From: CAYMJK01 sp043101635
Lineage (GTDB): Bacteria > Planctomycetota > Phycisphaerae > Phycisphaerales > UBA1924
Length of the DNA stretch: 22,419 nucleotides
Direction of reading: 5' to 3'
Assembly (NCBI GenBank): GCA_043101635.1
Contig: JBICIE010000037.1
Span: 1 to 22,419 of the forward strand
In this document: piece by piece, positions 7,862 through 14,529 of the stretch
Layout of the letters: each line of letters begins with the position of its first letter
How positions within the stretch are numbered: position 1 is the stretch's first letter
Translations under genes and position numbers: made by a program
Notes under the pieces: generated by a model
The model's input: only the letters and a program-made list of their open reading frames with translations
Databases searched by the model: none
What the model was told of the DNA's origin: nothing

Positions 7862-7889
7862 TTGACATATTCCGTTTCGAGTATATATT
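7862..7889 (+). promoter_or_regulatory. sigma70-type promoter for the ArsR gene, leaderless arrangement
   Basis: A perfect TTGACA (7862-7867) is followed after 16 bases by TATATT (7884-7889), within an AT-rich island in otherwise GC-rich DNA. The expected transcription start, about 7 bases below the -10 box, falls on or next to the GTG start codon at 7896, so the message would have little or no leader. An imperfect dyad (ATATTC ... AGTATAT) sits between the boxes and could be the ArsR operator. The same island may also serve the divergent DUF1579 gene. The promoter call is strong by sequence; the operator is a guess. Confidence 0.7.
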
Positions 7890-7895
7890 TCAGGC

Positions 7896-8303
7896 GTGCC
7901 CAGGGCAAGCGCCACCGCCGACCCATTCACCGCCGTCGCCGAACCCGGCCGCCGCCGGATCCTGGAACTGCTGGGGCAGGGCGAGCGCCCGGTCAATGAC
8001 CTGGTCCAGACGCTGGGCTGGGCCCAGCCGCAGGTCTCCAAGCGCCTGGGGGCGCTGCGCCAGGCCGGGCTCGTCAGCGTCCGGCGCCGAGGGCGCCAGC
8101 GGATGTACCGCATCAACGCCGAGAATCTCAAGCCGATCCACGACTGGGTGAGCGAGTTCGAGCGCTTCTGGGACGCACAACTCGACCGCATCAAAGCCCG
8201 TGCTGAGCAGCACAGCGGCGCAGCGCCGCACCGCCCCGCCGCTTCACAGGATCGCCAACCCCCCAGCAGGAGACGCAACCGCGCCGACAGCGACAACCGA
8301 TGA
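7896..8303 (+). CDS. ArsR/SmtB-family winged-helix repressor
   Basis: This 135-residue DNA-binding regulator has the ArsR pattern: D-P-F-T-A-V-A-E-P-G-R-R-R-I-L-E-L-L, then G-E-R-P-V-N-D-L-V-Q-T-L, the recognition helix W-A-Q-P-Q-V-S-K-R-L-G-A-L, and the wing L-V-S-V-R-R-R-G-R-Q-R-M-Y-R. No Cys-based metal site is visible, so it probably belongs to the non-metal ArsR subgroup that is commonly paired with SRPBCC-domain proteins. The last ~30 residues are basic and Pro/Arg/Ala-rich without an obvious fold, and they overlap the start region of the next gene. The GTG start has no Shine-Dalgarno but fits a leaderless transcript from the promoter at 7862-7889. Autoregulation of the divergent cluster is likely. 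Confidence 0.88.
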   Translation: MPRASATADPFTAVAEPGRRRILELLGQGERPVNDLVQTLGWAQPQVSKRLGALRQAGLVSVRRRGRQRMYRINAENLKPIHDWVSEFERFWDAQLDRIKARAEQHSGAAPHRPAASQDRQPPSRRRNRADSDNR

Positions 8304-8733
8304 GACGATCCAGACACTGTGCCTCACGCGCGAACTGGACATCGCCGCGCCCATCGACATCACCTTCCACGCCGTCCTTGCCGAACTCGGCCCCGGCAGC
8401 GAAATGCCCGACGGCACGCCGTTCCCCATGAAGCTCGAACCCTGGCCCGGCGGCCGCTGGTACCGCGACCTCGGCAACGGCGCCGGTCACTGGTGGGGCC
8501 ATGTCCAGGTCATCAAGCCGCCCACACTGCTCGAACTCGCTGGCCCGATGTTCATGAGCTACCCGGCGACCTCCCATGTCCAGTACCGGCTCAGCAGCAG
8601 CGGCTCAGGCACGCGCCTCCAGCTCACCCACCGCGCCATCGGGCTCATCACCCCCGAGCACGCCGAAGGCGTCAGCGAGGGCTGGCAGCACGGCCTGAAC
8701 CGCATTCGCCAGATCGCAGAACAGCGAACCTGA
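8200..8733 (+). CDS. SRPBCC (START/AHSA1-like) domain protein, start uncertain
   Basis: The clear domain begins near residue 40 (T-L-C-L-T-R-E-L-D-I-A-A-P-I-D) and runs to the end, with G-R-W-Y-R-D-L-G, W-W-G-H-V-Q-V-I-K-P-P and L-E-L-A-G-P near the middle and a final helix. This helix-grip fold binds hydrophobic ligands or assists other proteins, and ArsR-SRPBCC pairs are a familiar arrangement. The start is a problem. The only standard in-frame start is GTG 8200, which overlaps the ArsR gene by 104 bases, lacks a ribosome site and adds a low-complexity N-terminus. A good AGGAG lies at 8268-8272, but no ATG, GTG or TTG follows in frame. Either translation starts inside the ArsR gene, a non-standard start is used, or a base is altered here. 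Confidence 0.78.
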   Translation: MLSSTAAQRRTAPPLHRIANPPAGDATAPTATTDETIQTLCLTRELDIAAPIDITFHAVLAELGPGSEMPDGTPFPMKLEPWPGGRWYRDLGNGAGHWWGHVQVIKPPTLLELAGPMFMSYPATSHVQYRLSSSGSGTRLQLTHRAIGLITPEHAEGVSEGWQHGLNRIRQIAEQRT

Positions 8734-8810
8734 ATCCGCAGCGCCGACGAATGGCGCTCGCGATACACTCGCGCAGCCCGGCGCGCAATCATCGCGATAA
8801 GGAGACGCTC

Positions 8811-9296
8811 ATGAAGGAGAAGCCCCAGCGCGAGCACGAGTGGCTGCACAAGCTCGTCGGCGAATGGACCTACCAGGGCGAGGCCCCCGTGGCGCCGGGC
8901 GAGCCGCCGGCGATCTTCTCGGGGACCGAGCGTGTGCGCACGCTCGGTGGCCTCTGGGTGCTCGCCGAAGCGACCGGCGCGGGGCCGGATGGCAGTCCGT
9001 CGACGATGCTGTTCACGCTCGGCTACGACCCGAAGCGGGAGCATTACGTCGGCACGTTCATCGCCTCCGTCATGACCTTCCTGTGGGTGTACGACCGCGG
9101 GGACCTGGACAGCGCCGGCAGGGCGCTCACGATGCAGGCCGAGGGGCCGAACTTCAGCGGCGAAGACAAGATGGAACGGTATCGCGATATCATTGAGTTC
9201 GTCAGCGATGATCATCGTATCTTGAGATCCGAGATCCTCGGGCCCGATGGACAGTGGCAGCAGATTATGAAAGCCGAGTATCGGCGCACGAAGTAG
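8811..9296 (+). CDS. cytoplasmic DUF1579 family protein
   Basis: This 161-residue protein consists almost entirely of a DUF1579 domain: H-E-W-L-H-K-L-V-G-E-W-T-Y-Q-G near the start, a middle T-L-G-G-L-W-V-L-A-E, then G-Y-D-P-K-R-E-H-Y-V-G-T-F-I and a C-terminal strand ending M-K-A-E-Y-R-R. Unlike the divergent DUF1579 protein at 7111-7767 it has no signal peptide and no cysteines, so the two should work in different compartments. AAGGAGA lies 5-6 bases upstream of the ATG. A TACACT hexamer at 8764-8769 could be a weak -10 box, but co-transcription with the SRPBCC gene 77 bases upstream is equally plausible. Biochemical function is unknown for the family. Confidence 0.88.
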   Translation: MKEKPQREHEWLHKLVGEWTYQGEAPVAPGEPPAIFSGTERVRTLGGLWVLAEATGAGPDGSPSTMLFTLGYDPKREHYVGTFIASVMTFLWVYDRGDLDSAGRALTMQAEGPNFSGEDKMERYRDIIEFVSDDHRILRSEILGPDGQWQQIMKAEYRRTK

Positions 9297-9345
9297 GATT
9301 CGGGCCGGCCGCACGCCGGCGCCCATGACCCAGGAGAAGAAGATC

Positions 9346-9900
9346 ATGACACAGGCTCCCGCCGCCCCGACCATGACCCCCGACCAGGCCCTCGCAGCCC
9401 GCGATGTCGCGATGCAGTCGATGGGCACGATCCGCTGGCTCACGATGCGTCTGATCGAGAATCTCACGATCGAGCAGTGGCTGCATCAGGTTGCCGATGG
9501 CGCCAACCACATCATGTTCAACATCGGTCACATCGCCTGCACCGACGAGGCCTTCCTCCGCGCTGCGGGCGGCGCATCACAGGCCGTCCCCGCGTCCTAC
9601 ACCGACCTCTTTCAGGCGGGACGCCAGCCCAGTCCGCGCCCCGCCGACTACCCGCCGCCGGAAGAGGTGGTCGGCGTCCTGCAGCAGATCCGCCAGCAGT
9701 TGACCACCCATCTCGCCGGCCTTCCCGCCGAGCAACTCCTGGCGCCGCTGCAGAATGAAGGGCTGCGCAACATCGTCCCAACGCTCGCGCACCTCCCAGG
9801 GTTCATCACACTTCACGAGGCCTCCCATTCCGGCCAGATTCTCCTCATTCGCCGGACCCTCGGTCTCCCCGGCGTGCTTGGACAAGCTCCAGCCGAATGA
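9346..9900 (+). CDS. DinB-superfamily protein (putative metal-dependent four-helix bundle)
   Basis: This 184-residue protein has the DinB/YfiT layout: an N-terminal helix, then N-I-G-H-I-A-C-T-D-E (His62), and a C-terminal H-E-A-S-H-S-G-Q-I-L-L-I-R-R (His157 and His161). These three histidines form the usual divalent-metal triad, and the G-Q-I-x-x-x-R-R ending is characteristic. Members include thiol transferases acting with low-molecular-weight thiols as well as many damage- or stress-linked proteins, so a detoxification role is reasonable but not shown. ATG 9346 is preferred to an in-frame ATG at 9325 because AGGAG at 9332-9336 is well spaced for it. It is 49 bases after the DUF1579 gene and 52 before the DoxX gene, suggesting one transcript. 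Confidence 0.88.
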   Translation: MTQAPAAPTMTPDQALAARDVAMQSMGTIRWLTMRLIENLTIEQWLHQVADGANHIMFNIGHIACTDEAFLRAAGGASQAVPASYTDLFQAGRQPSPRPADYPPPEEVVGVLQQIRQQLTTHLAGLPAEQLLAPLQNEGLRNIVPTLAHLPGFITLHEASHSGQILLIRRTLGLPGVLGQAPAE

Positions 9901-9952
9901 CCGAGTCCGCCGCCGTACCAGCGGCGCCACGCATCCAGCAGAAGGAGCGCCC

Positions 9953-10414
9953 ATGGCCACACGCCACGACACCGTCACCTCGGTCGGCCTGCTCATCCTG
10001 CGCGTGGGCGTCGGCGCCTTCATGGCCACCCACGGCTGGGGCAAGCTCCAGATGATCTTCGATGGCAAGTTCGACCAGTTCGGTGATCCACTCGGGCTCG
10101 GGAGCGGCCTCAGCCTCGTCCTCGCCACCGGCGCCGAGTTCTTCTGCGCCCTGCTGGTCGCCATCGGTCTCGCGACGCGCTTCGCGGCGGCGCCCGTCGT
10201 CTTCACCATGGCCATCGCGGCGTTCGTCGTGCACGCCAGCGACCCGTGGACCATGCAGCCCCAGGGCGCCAGCAAGGAGCCGGCCCTGCTCTTCCTGATC
10301 CCGATGCTGGCGCTGGTCTTCACCGGACCCGGCAGGTTCTCCCTCGACGCCATCCTCTGGCCGCGCCTGCGCCAGTGGTGGAAAGCCCGCCGCAAGTCGC
10401 CAAATCCGTCGTAG
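9953..10414 (+). CDS. DoxX-family membrane protein
   Basis: This 153-residue protein has four predicted membrane segments: about 12-28, 50-72, 78-97 and 112-128. The DoxX features are clear: an early L-R-V-G-V-G-A-F-M-A-T-H-G-W-G-K, then F-C-A-L-L-V-A-I-G-L-A-T-R-F-A-A-A-P, and a late F-T-G-P-G-R-F-S-L-D. DoxX-like proteins appear in quinone-linked and redox-stress contexts, but most have no proven activity. The start has AAGGAG about 6 bases upstream. It is the last gene of the rightward arm of the ArsR cluster. The convergent peptidase gene ends only 15 bases beyond its stop, with no clear terminator hairpin between them. Confidence 0.9.
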   Translation: MATRHDTVTSVGLLILRVGVGAFMATHGWGKLQMIFDGKFDQFGDPLGLGSGLSLVLATGAEFFCALLVAIGLATRFAAAPVVFTMAIAAFVVHASDPWTMQPQGASKEPALLFLIPMLALVFTGPGRFSLDAILWPRLRQWWKARRKSPNPS

Positions 10415-10429
10415 CCCGCCGCCCGCAGC

Positions 10430-11209
10430 TCACGATGGCGTCCACCGGTAGAACTCCACCAGCCGACGGAACAACTCCGGGCGCATCTGGCGCAGCATGT
10501 CCGGCCGCTCGAAGAACGCCTCCGTCGCCACCGCGAAGAACTCCGCCGGGTTCGTCGCCCCGTAGGCCCGCAGGTCCGTCGGCAGCCCCAGCGCCACCTG
10601 ATCGCGCAGCGCCTCGAACTCCGCCCCCAGCGTCCGGGCCCACTCGGCGTACTGCGAGCGCGACCCCAGCGGCGGCGCCCCGTCCATCCCCGTCGACATG
10701 CCATCGAGCTGATGGGCAAACTCGTGGAGCGTCACGTTCCGCCCGTCCAGATCGACGCCGCCGCGCAGCGTCTCGTCCCACGCCAGCACCACCGGCCCCC
10801 CCGCCGCGCCCCCCCATCCGGTCTGATGACTCCACGACTCGCCCGCGCGCACCATCGGCCCTTCCGTCACAACTCCCCCCGGCCCGACGCTCTTGCCGCG
10901 CGCCACGTACGCGCTCGGATACACGATCACCGTCCGCAGTCCCGGGTACGGCTTCTTCGGATCCATCCCCAGCACCAGCAGACACGCCTGCGCCGCGATC
11001 GTCACCCGCACCTCGTCGGTGATCTCCATCCCGCCGGCCCCCTCGAACCGCTTGGCATCGAGAAAGCGCAGGATCAGCCGGTGCAGCCTCAGCCTCTGCG
11101 CGGCGTCCAGTCCGCGATACAGCGCCACGTTGCGGTGCAAGATGCGCCGCCACGCAAAGGGAAAATCGTCCGCCCCCTTGTCCTTCCGTCTCCATGGGAA
11201 CCAGCGCAC
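10430..11209 (-). CDS. mtfA: MtfA-type zinc-dependent peptidase (M90)
   Basis: MtfA is a cytosolic zinc aminopeptidase; in enterobacteria it binds the repressor Mlc and so affects glucose uptake. This 259-residue protein opens with basic residues (M-V-R-W-F-P-W-R-R-K) and the family-typical W-R-R-I-L-H-R-N-V-A-L-Y-R-G-L. It carries H-E-F-A-H-Q-L-D (His162, Glu163, His166), the HExxH-type zinc site, and a downstream N-P-A-E-F-F-A-V-A-T-E-A-F-F-E that supplies the third ligand. The length matches the family. The frame stays open far upstream, to 12520. I chose GTG 11209 because AGGAG lies 6 bases upstream and the N-terminus then matches known members. No mlc or PTS gene is nearby, so its partner is unknown. 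Confidence 0.9.
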   Translation of the reverse strand: MRWFPWRRKDKGADDFPFAWRRILHRNVALYRGLDAAQRLRLHRLILRFLDAKRFEGAGGMEITDEVRVTIAAQACLLVLGMDPKKPYPGLRTVIVYPSAYVARGKSVGPGGVVTEGPMVRAGESWSHQTGWGGAAGGPVVLAWDETLRGGVDLDGRNVTLHEFAHQLDGMSTGMDGAPPLGSRSQYAEWARTLGAEFEALRDQVALGLPTDLRAYGATNPAEFFAVATEAFFERPDMLRQMRPELFRRLVEFYRWTPS

Positions 11210-11325
11210 CAGTCGCTCCTGTGCTGCTTCCCGCCCTCGGGCGCCCCACGCGGGCGCCGGGCCCTCATTGGCCGGCCGGGCCCCGCTCTTTCGGGCTACC
11301 CATCCAACCTCCGGCGCCGATGTGG

Positions 11326-11331
11326 TATTCT
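11326..11331 (+). promoter_or_regulatory. possible -10 box upstream of the secreted protein gene
   Basis: TATTCT stands out in a GC-rich stretch 32 bases before the start codon at 11363. No convincing -35 element is visible 16-18 bases further upstream. It lies in the 153-base gap between the divergent mtfA gene and the secreted-protein genes, where a promoter would be expected. Confidence 0.3.
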
Positions 11332-11362
11332 GTGCGCGCGGCACAGCCGCGGGAGGCCAGTT

Positions 11363-12187
11363 ATGAGACCATCGATCGCCGCCCTCGCCCCCGCCCTCAT
11401 GGCCGCCTCCGCCGCGGCTGCAATCGCCCTCGCCCCGGCGCAGTGGACCGCCCCGCCCGCACAGCCCGTCTCGCTCACCATCCAGCAGCGAACCGGCGAT
11501 GGCGACCAGCCGATCCCCTGGCCCGCCGACGACATCGACTGGATGTTCGTCCGCGCCGGCCCGCGCCAGTGGAACCTCCACCAGCCGCCGCCGACCAATG
11601 GCCAGCAGCGCACCATCCAGACCGCCAGCGCCGGCGCCACGATGATCGGCCTCGAACTTGCCCCGCGCATCGAGCGCATCGACCCCCCCGCCCTGCCCGA
11701 TCTGCTCGCCCGCGAAGGCGCCAGTACGTCCGCCGACGCCCGACAGGCGGCCGGCGCACTGCTTGCTCCCGCCGCCGCGCAACAGCCGCTTCGCATCCGC
11801 ATCACGCAGTGCGCTCAGGCGATCATCCGCGCTGCCGACGACATGACAGATGTGCCGGCGCCCGTCGCCCTCGCCAAGGCCGGCCTGCCCGCCGAGATCC
11901 GCCTGCTCATGGATCCCACCGCGCTGGTCGCCCCCACCGACATCATGGTGCGCATCTACGCCGGCAGCGCCAGCCGCCAGGGCGCCCTGGTGCGCGCGCA
12001 CAACCTGACCACCGGCGCCCGGACCGAAACCACCAGCGCCGAACACGGCATCGCCACGCTCACGCTCCCCGAGCGCGGCGTCTGGCGCCTTGAGTTCGCC
12101 TGGGCCGAGCGCCTTGAAGATGACCCGGAAGCCGACATCGCCATCTGGACCTGCTCCCTCGGCTTCGAGATGACGCGGGAGAACTGA
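11363..12187 (+). CDS. secreted protein of unknown function, possible DUF4198-like C-terminus
   Basis: This 274-residue protein has an Ala-rich signal peptide (residues 1 to about 24). I do not recognise a definite family. The middle is rich in Ala, Pro and Gln. The C-terminal ~90 residues (D-I-M-V-R-I-Y-A-G-S ... G-A-L-V-R-A-H-N-L ... G-I-A-T-L-T-L-P-E-R-G-V-W-R-L-E-F) resemble the beta-sandwich of DUF4198 and related carrier-type extracellular domains. Two cysteines (Q-C-A and W-T-C-S) could pair. GGGAGG lies about 8 bases before the ATG. The propeller-dockerin gene starts one base after its stop, so the two are almost certainly co-translated and may act together outside the cell. Confidence 0.8.
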   Translation: MRPSIAALAPALMAASAAAAIALAPAQWTAPPAQPVSLTIQQRTGDGDQPIPWPADDIDWMFVRAGPRQWNLHQPPPTNGQQRTIQTASAGATMIGLELAPRIERIDPPALPDLLAREGASTSADARQAAGALLAPAAAQQPLRIRITQCAQAIIRAADDMTDVPAPVALAKAGLPAEIRLLMDPTALVAPTDIMVRIYAGSASRQGALVRAHNLTTGARTETTSAEHGIATLTLPERGVWRLEFAWAERLEDDPEADIAIWTCSLGFEMTREN

Positions 12188-12188
12188 C

Positions 12189-14477
12189 ATGATGAAACCG
12201 AAGCGCCGAGCAGTTCCCGTCCGCTCACCTGCCTCCCGCCTCCACTTTGCCATTTGCACATTTGCCATGTGCCATTTCGCCGCGGCACAGCCGTGGCGCG
12301 ACCTCGGCCCCGCCCCCATCTCCTGGTTCGGCGGCTCGGCCGGGCGCATCAGCGCCGTCGCGCCCAGCCCGACCGACCCCGACCGCCTCTTCGCCGGCGG
12401 CGCCGATGGCGGCGTCTGGCGCACGACCGACGGCGGCGCAACCTGGGATTCCGTCACCCCCTTCGCCCCGACCAGCGCCATCGGCGCCATCGAGATCGAC
12501 CCGACCAACGAGGACATCATCTACGCCGGAACCGGCGAGGCCAACTACGCCAACCACAGCCGCTACGGCCTCGGCCTGCTCAAGAGCGTCGATGGCGGCG
12601 ACTCCTGGCAACTGCTCGCCGAACAGACCTTCGCCGGACGCACGTTCGCGCGCATCGCCATCGACCCCACCCTCCCGAGCACCCTCTACGCCGCCATCGG
12701 GCGTGCCGGCGGCTTCCCCGAACTCGCCGCGGCCAAGGGCCACCCCCTCGCCGGCGCCGATGTCGGCCTCTTCCGCTCCACCGACGCCGGCGTCACGTGG
12801 CAGCGCTTCGACAACCTCCCGAACCTTGAGGCCACCGACGTCGCGCTCGACTCCGGCGATCCGGGCACGATCTACGCGGCCTTCGGACGCATCTACGGCC
12901 ATCCCGACAACGGCCTGTACCGCTCCCGCGACCGCGGGCAGACCTGGACGAAACTGACCGCCGGCCTGCCCGCCAACCCGGGGCGCATCAGCGTCGCCGT
13001 CGCCCCGAGCCGGCCGGGCACGCTCTACGCCATGTTCACCGACCCCGCAACGTCCACCGGCGGCAGCGCGCGCAACCGCGGCGCCTTCCGCAGCGACGAT
13101 GGTGGCGACACATGGACGCCATACGGCGGCGTCGATCAGGCCACCTACGGCTGGTACCTCTCCGTCGTCGCCGTCCACCCCACCAACCCCGACATCGCCT
13201 TCTACGGCGGCCTGGAGAAGCGCCGCCAGACCAGCGCGGGCTCCGGACGCACCATCACCCCGCCGCACGTCGACATCCACGCCATCGAGTTCGACGCCGC
13301 CGGTCGCATGATCTCCGGCAACGATGGCGGCGTGCATCGCAGCGATGATCTCGGCGACTCATGGCTCGGCCTCAACGATGATCTCGCGACCGCCCAGTTC
13401 TACGCCGGCCTCTCCACCAGCCCGGCAAACCCCGACATCGTCTTCGGCGGCCTGCAGGACAACGGCTCCAACCTCCGGCGCACGGACACCCGCGCCTGGA
13501 GCACCGTCATCGGCGGCGATGGCGGCTGGACCCAGATTGACCAGTCGCGGCCGCTGCGCATGTTCGGCGAATCGCAGGGAACCGGCAACCTGCGCCGCTC
13601 CATTGATGGCGGCGACAGTTGGAACGGCATCGGCGACGATCTCAGCGGGCGCAACTGCTTCCTGCCGCCCTACCTGATCGACCCCGCCAACCCCGACCGC
13701 ATGCTCTATGGAACCCACCGCATCCACGAATCACTCGATGGCGGCGACTCCTGGGCCGTCATCAGTGGTGACCTCTCCGATGGCGACGGCGCCATCCGCG
13801 CAATCGCGATCGCCGCATCAGATTCCAACTACGTCTACGCCGCCACCAACGATGGCAACGTGCAGGTCAGCGACGATAGCGGGCGCACGTTCCGCCTGAT
13901 CATGGATGACCACCCCGGCTGGCCGCGCGTCACTCGCGAGATCTGGGTCTCCCCCACCGATCCGCAGACCGCTCTCCTCGCCACCGCCGTCTTCGGCGTC
14001 GATCAGGTCCGGCGCACGACGGACGCCGGCGCAAGCTGGACTCCGCTCGATGGCGACCTGCCCGATGTCCCGGTGAACATCGTCATCGCCGACGAGCGCG
14101 CCGACCCGCCCACCCTCTACGCCGGCGCCGACACCGGCGTCTTCTACTCACTCAACGACGGCGCAACCTGGCGCCGCTACGGCGCCGGCCTGCCCACCGC
14201 CTGCGTCATCGACCTGATCCTCGAGCCCGACCGCGACCGCCTCGTCATCGGCACGCAGGGCCGCGGCGCCTGGAGCGCGCGCGCCCCCGCGGCGCCCTGC
14301 CCCGCCGATTGCGATAGCGACGGCGCCCTCACGCTCTTCGACTTCCTCTGCTTCCAGAACGCCTTCGGGCAGGGCGACCCATGGGCCGACTTCGACATCG
14401 GCTCCGGCCGCGGCGTGCTCGACCTGTTCGACTTCCTCGCCTTCCAGAACGCCTTCGCCGGCGCTTGCCCCGGGTAG
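12189..14477 (+). CDS. secreted Asp-box (BNR/VPS10-like) beta-propeller with C-terminal GC-type dockerin
   Basis: This 762-residue exported protein has an unusual signal region (M-M-K-P-K-R-R-A ... L-H-F-A-I-C-T-F-A-M-C-H-F-A-A-A-Q). Eleven Asp-box motifs of the S/T-x-D-x-G-x-T/S-W type follow (such as T-T-D-G-G-A-T-W, S-V-D-G-G-D-S-W, S-L-D-G-G-D-S-W), as in sortilin/VPS10 and sialidase-like propellers. Residues 704-762 form a Cys-bounded dockerin-like tail with two L-F-D-F-L-x-F-Q-N-A-F repeats. The first calcium loop is regular (D-C-D-S-D-G), while the second is altered (D-F-D-I-G-S-G-R-G). The tail suggests attachment to the cell surface or to a partner protein. No catalytic signature is visible, so a binding role is more likely than an enzymatic one. 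GGGAG lies 7 bases before the start. A second ATG immediately follows the first. Confidence 0.9.
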   Translation: MMKPKRRAVPVRSPASRLHFAICTFAMCHFAAAQPWRDLGPAPISWFGGSAGRISAVAPSPTDPDRLFAGGADGGVWRTTDGGATWDSVTPFAPTSAIGAIEIDPTNEDIIYAGTGEANYANHSRYGLGLLKSVDGGDSWQLLAEQTFAGRTFARIAIDPTLPSTLYAAIGRAGGFPELAAAKGHPLAGADVGLFRSTDAGVTWQRFDNLPNLEATDVALDSGDPGTIYAAFGRIYGHPDNGLYRSRDRGQTWTKLTAGLPANPGRISVAVAPSRPGTLYAMFTDPATSTGGSARNRGAFRSDDGGDTWTPYGGVDQATYGWYLSVVAVHPTNPDIAFYGGLEKRRQTSAGSGRTITPPHVDIHAIEFDAAGRMISGNDGGVHRSDDLGDSWLGLNDDLATAQFYAGLSTSPANPDIVFGGLQDNGSNLRRTDTRAWSTVIGGDGGWTQIDQSRPLRMFGESQGTGNLRRSIDGGDSWNGIGDDLSGRNCFLPPYLIDPANPDRMLYGTHRIHESLDGGDSWAVISGDLSDGDGAIRAIAIAASDSNYVYAATNDGNVQVSDDSGRTFRLIMDDHPGWPRVTREIWVSPTDPQTALLATAVFGVDQVRRTTDAGASWTPLDGDLPDVPVNIVIADERADPPTLYAGADTGVFYSLNDGATWRRYGAGLPTACVIDLILEPDRDRLVIGTQGRGAWSARAPAAPCPADCDSDGALTLFDFLCFQNAFGQGDPWADFDIGSGRGVLDLFDFLAFQNAFAGACPG

Positions 14478-14489
14478 CCCTGTGGGTAG

Positions 14490-14519
14490 CCCCCCACTCC
14501 GTGGGGGATCCGTGGGGGG
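14490..14519. terminator. G/C hairpin with alternative pairings between convergent genes
   Basis: CCCCCCAC (14490-14497) can pair with GTGGGGG at 14501-14507 across a 3-base loop, or with GTGGGGGG at 14512-14519. It lies in the 52-base gap between the propeller gene and the convergent antiporter gene. There is no U-tract on either side, so Rho-independent termination is uncertain. Confidence 0.4.
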
Positions 14520-14529
14520 TCTCTACTCC

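Noticed and set aside
11210..12520. Extension of the mtfA frame upstream to 12520 on the - strand
   Set aside because: Only absence of stops supports it. The family N-terminus and a good ribosome site fix the start at 11209, and the extension lies opposite two secreted-protein genes.
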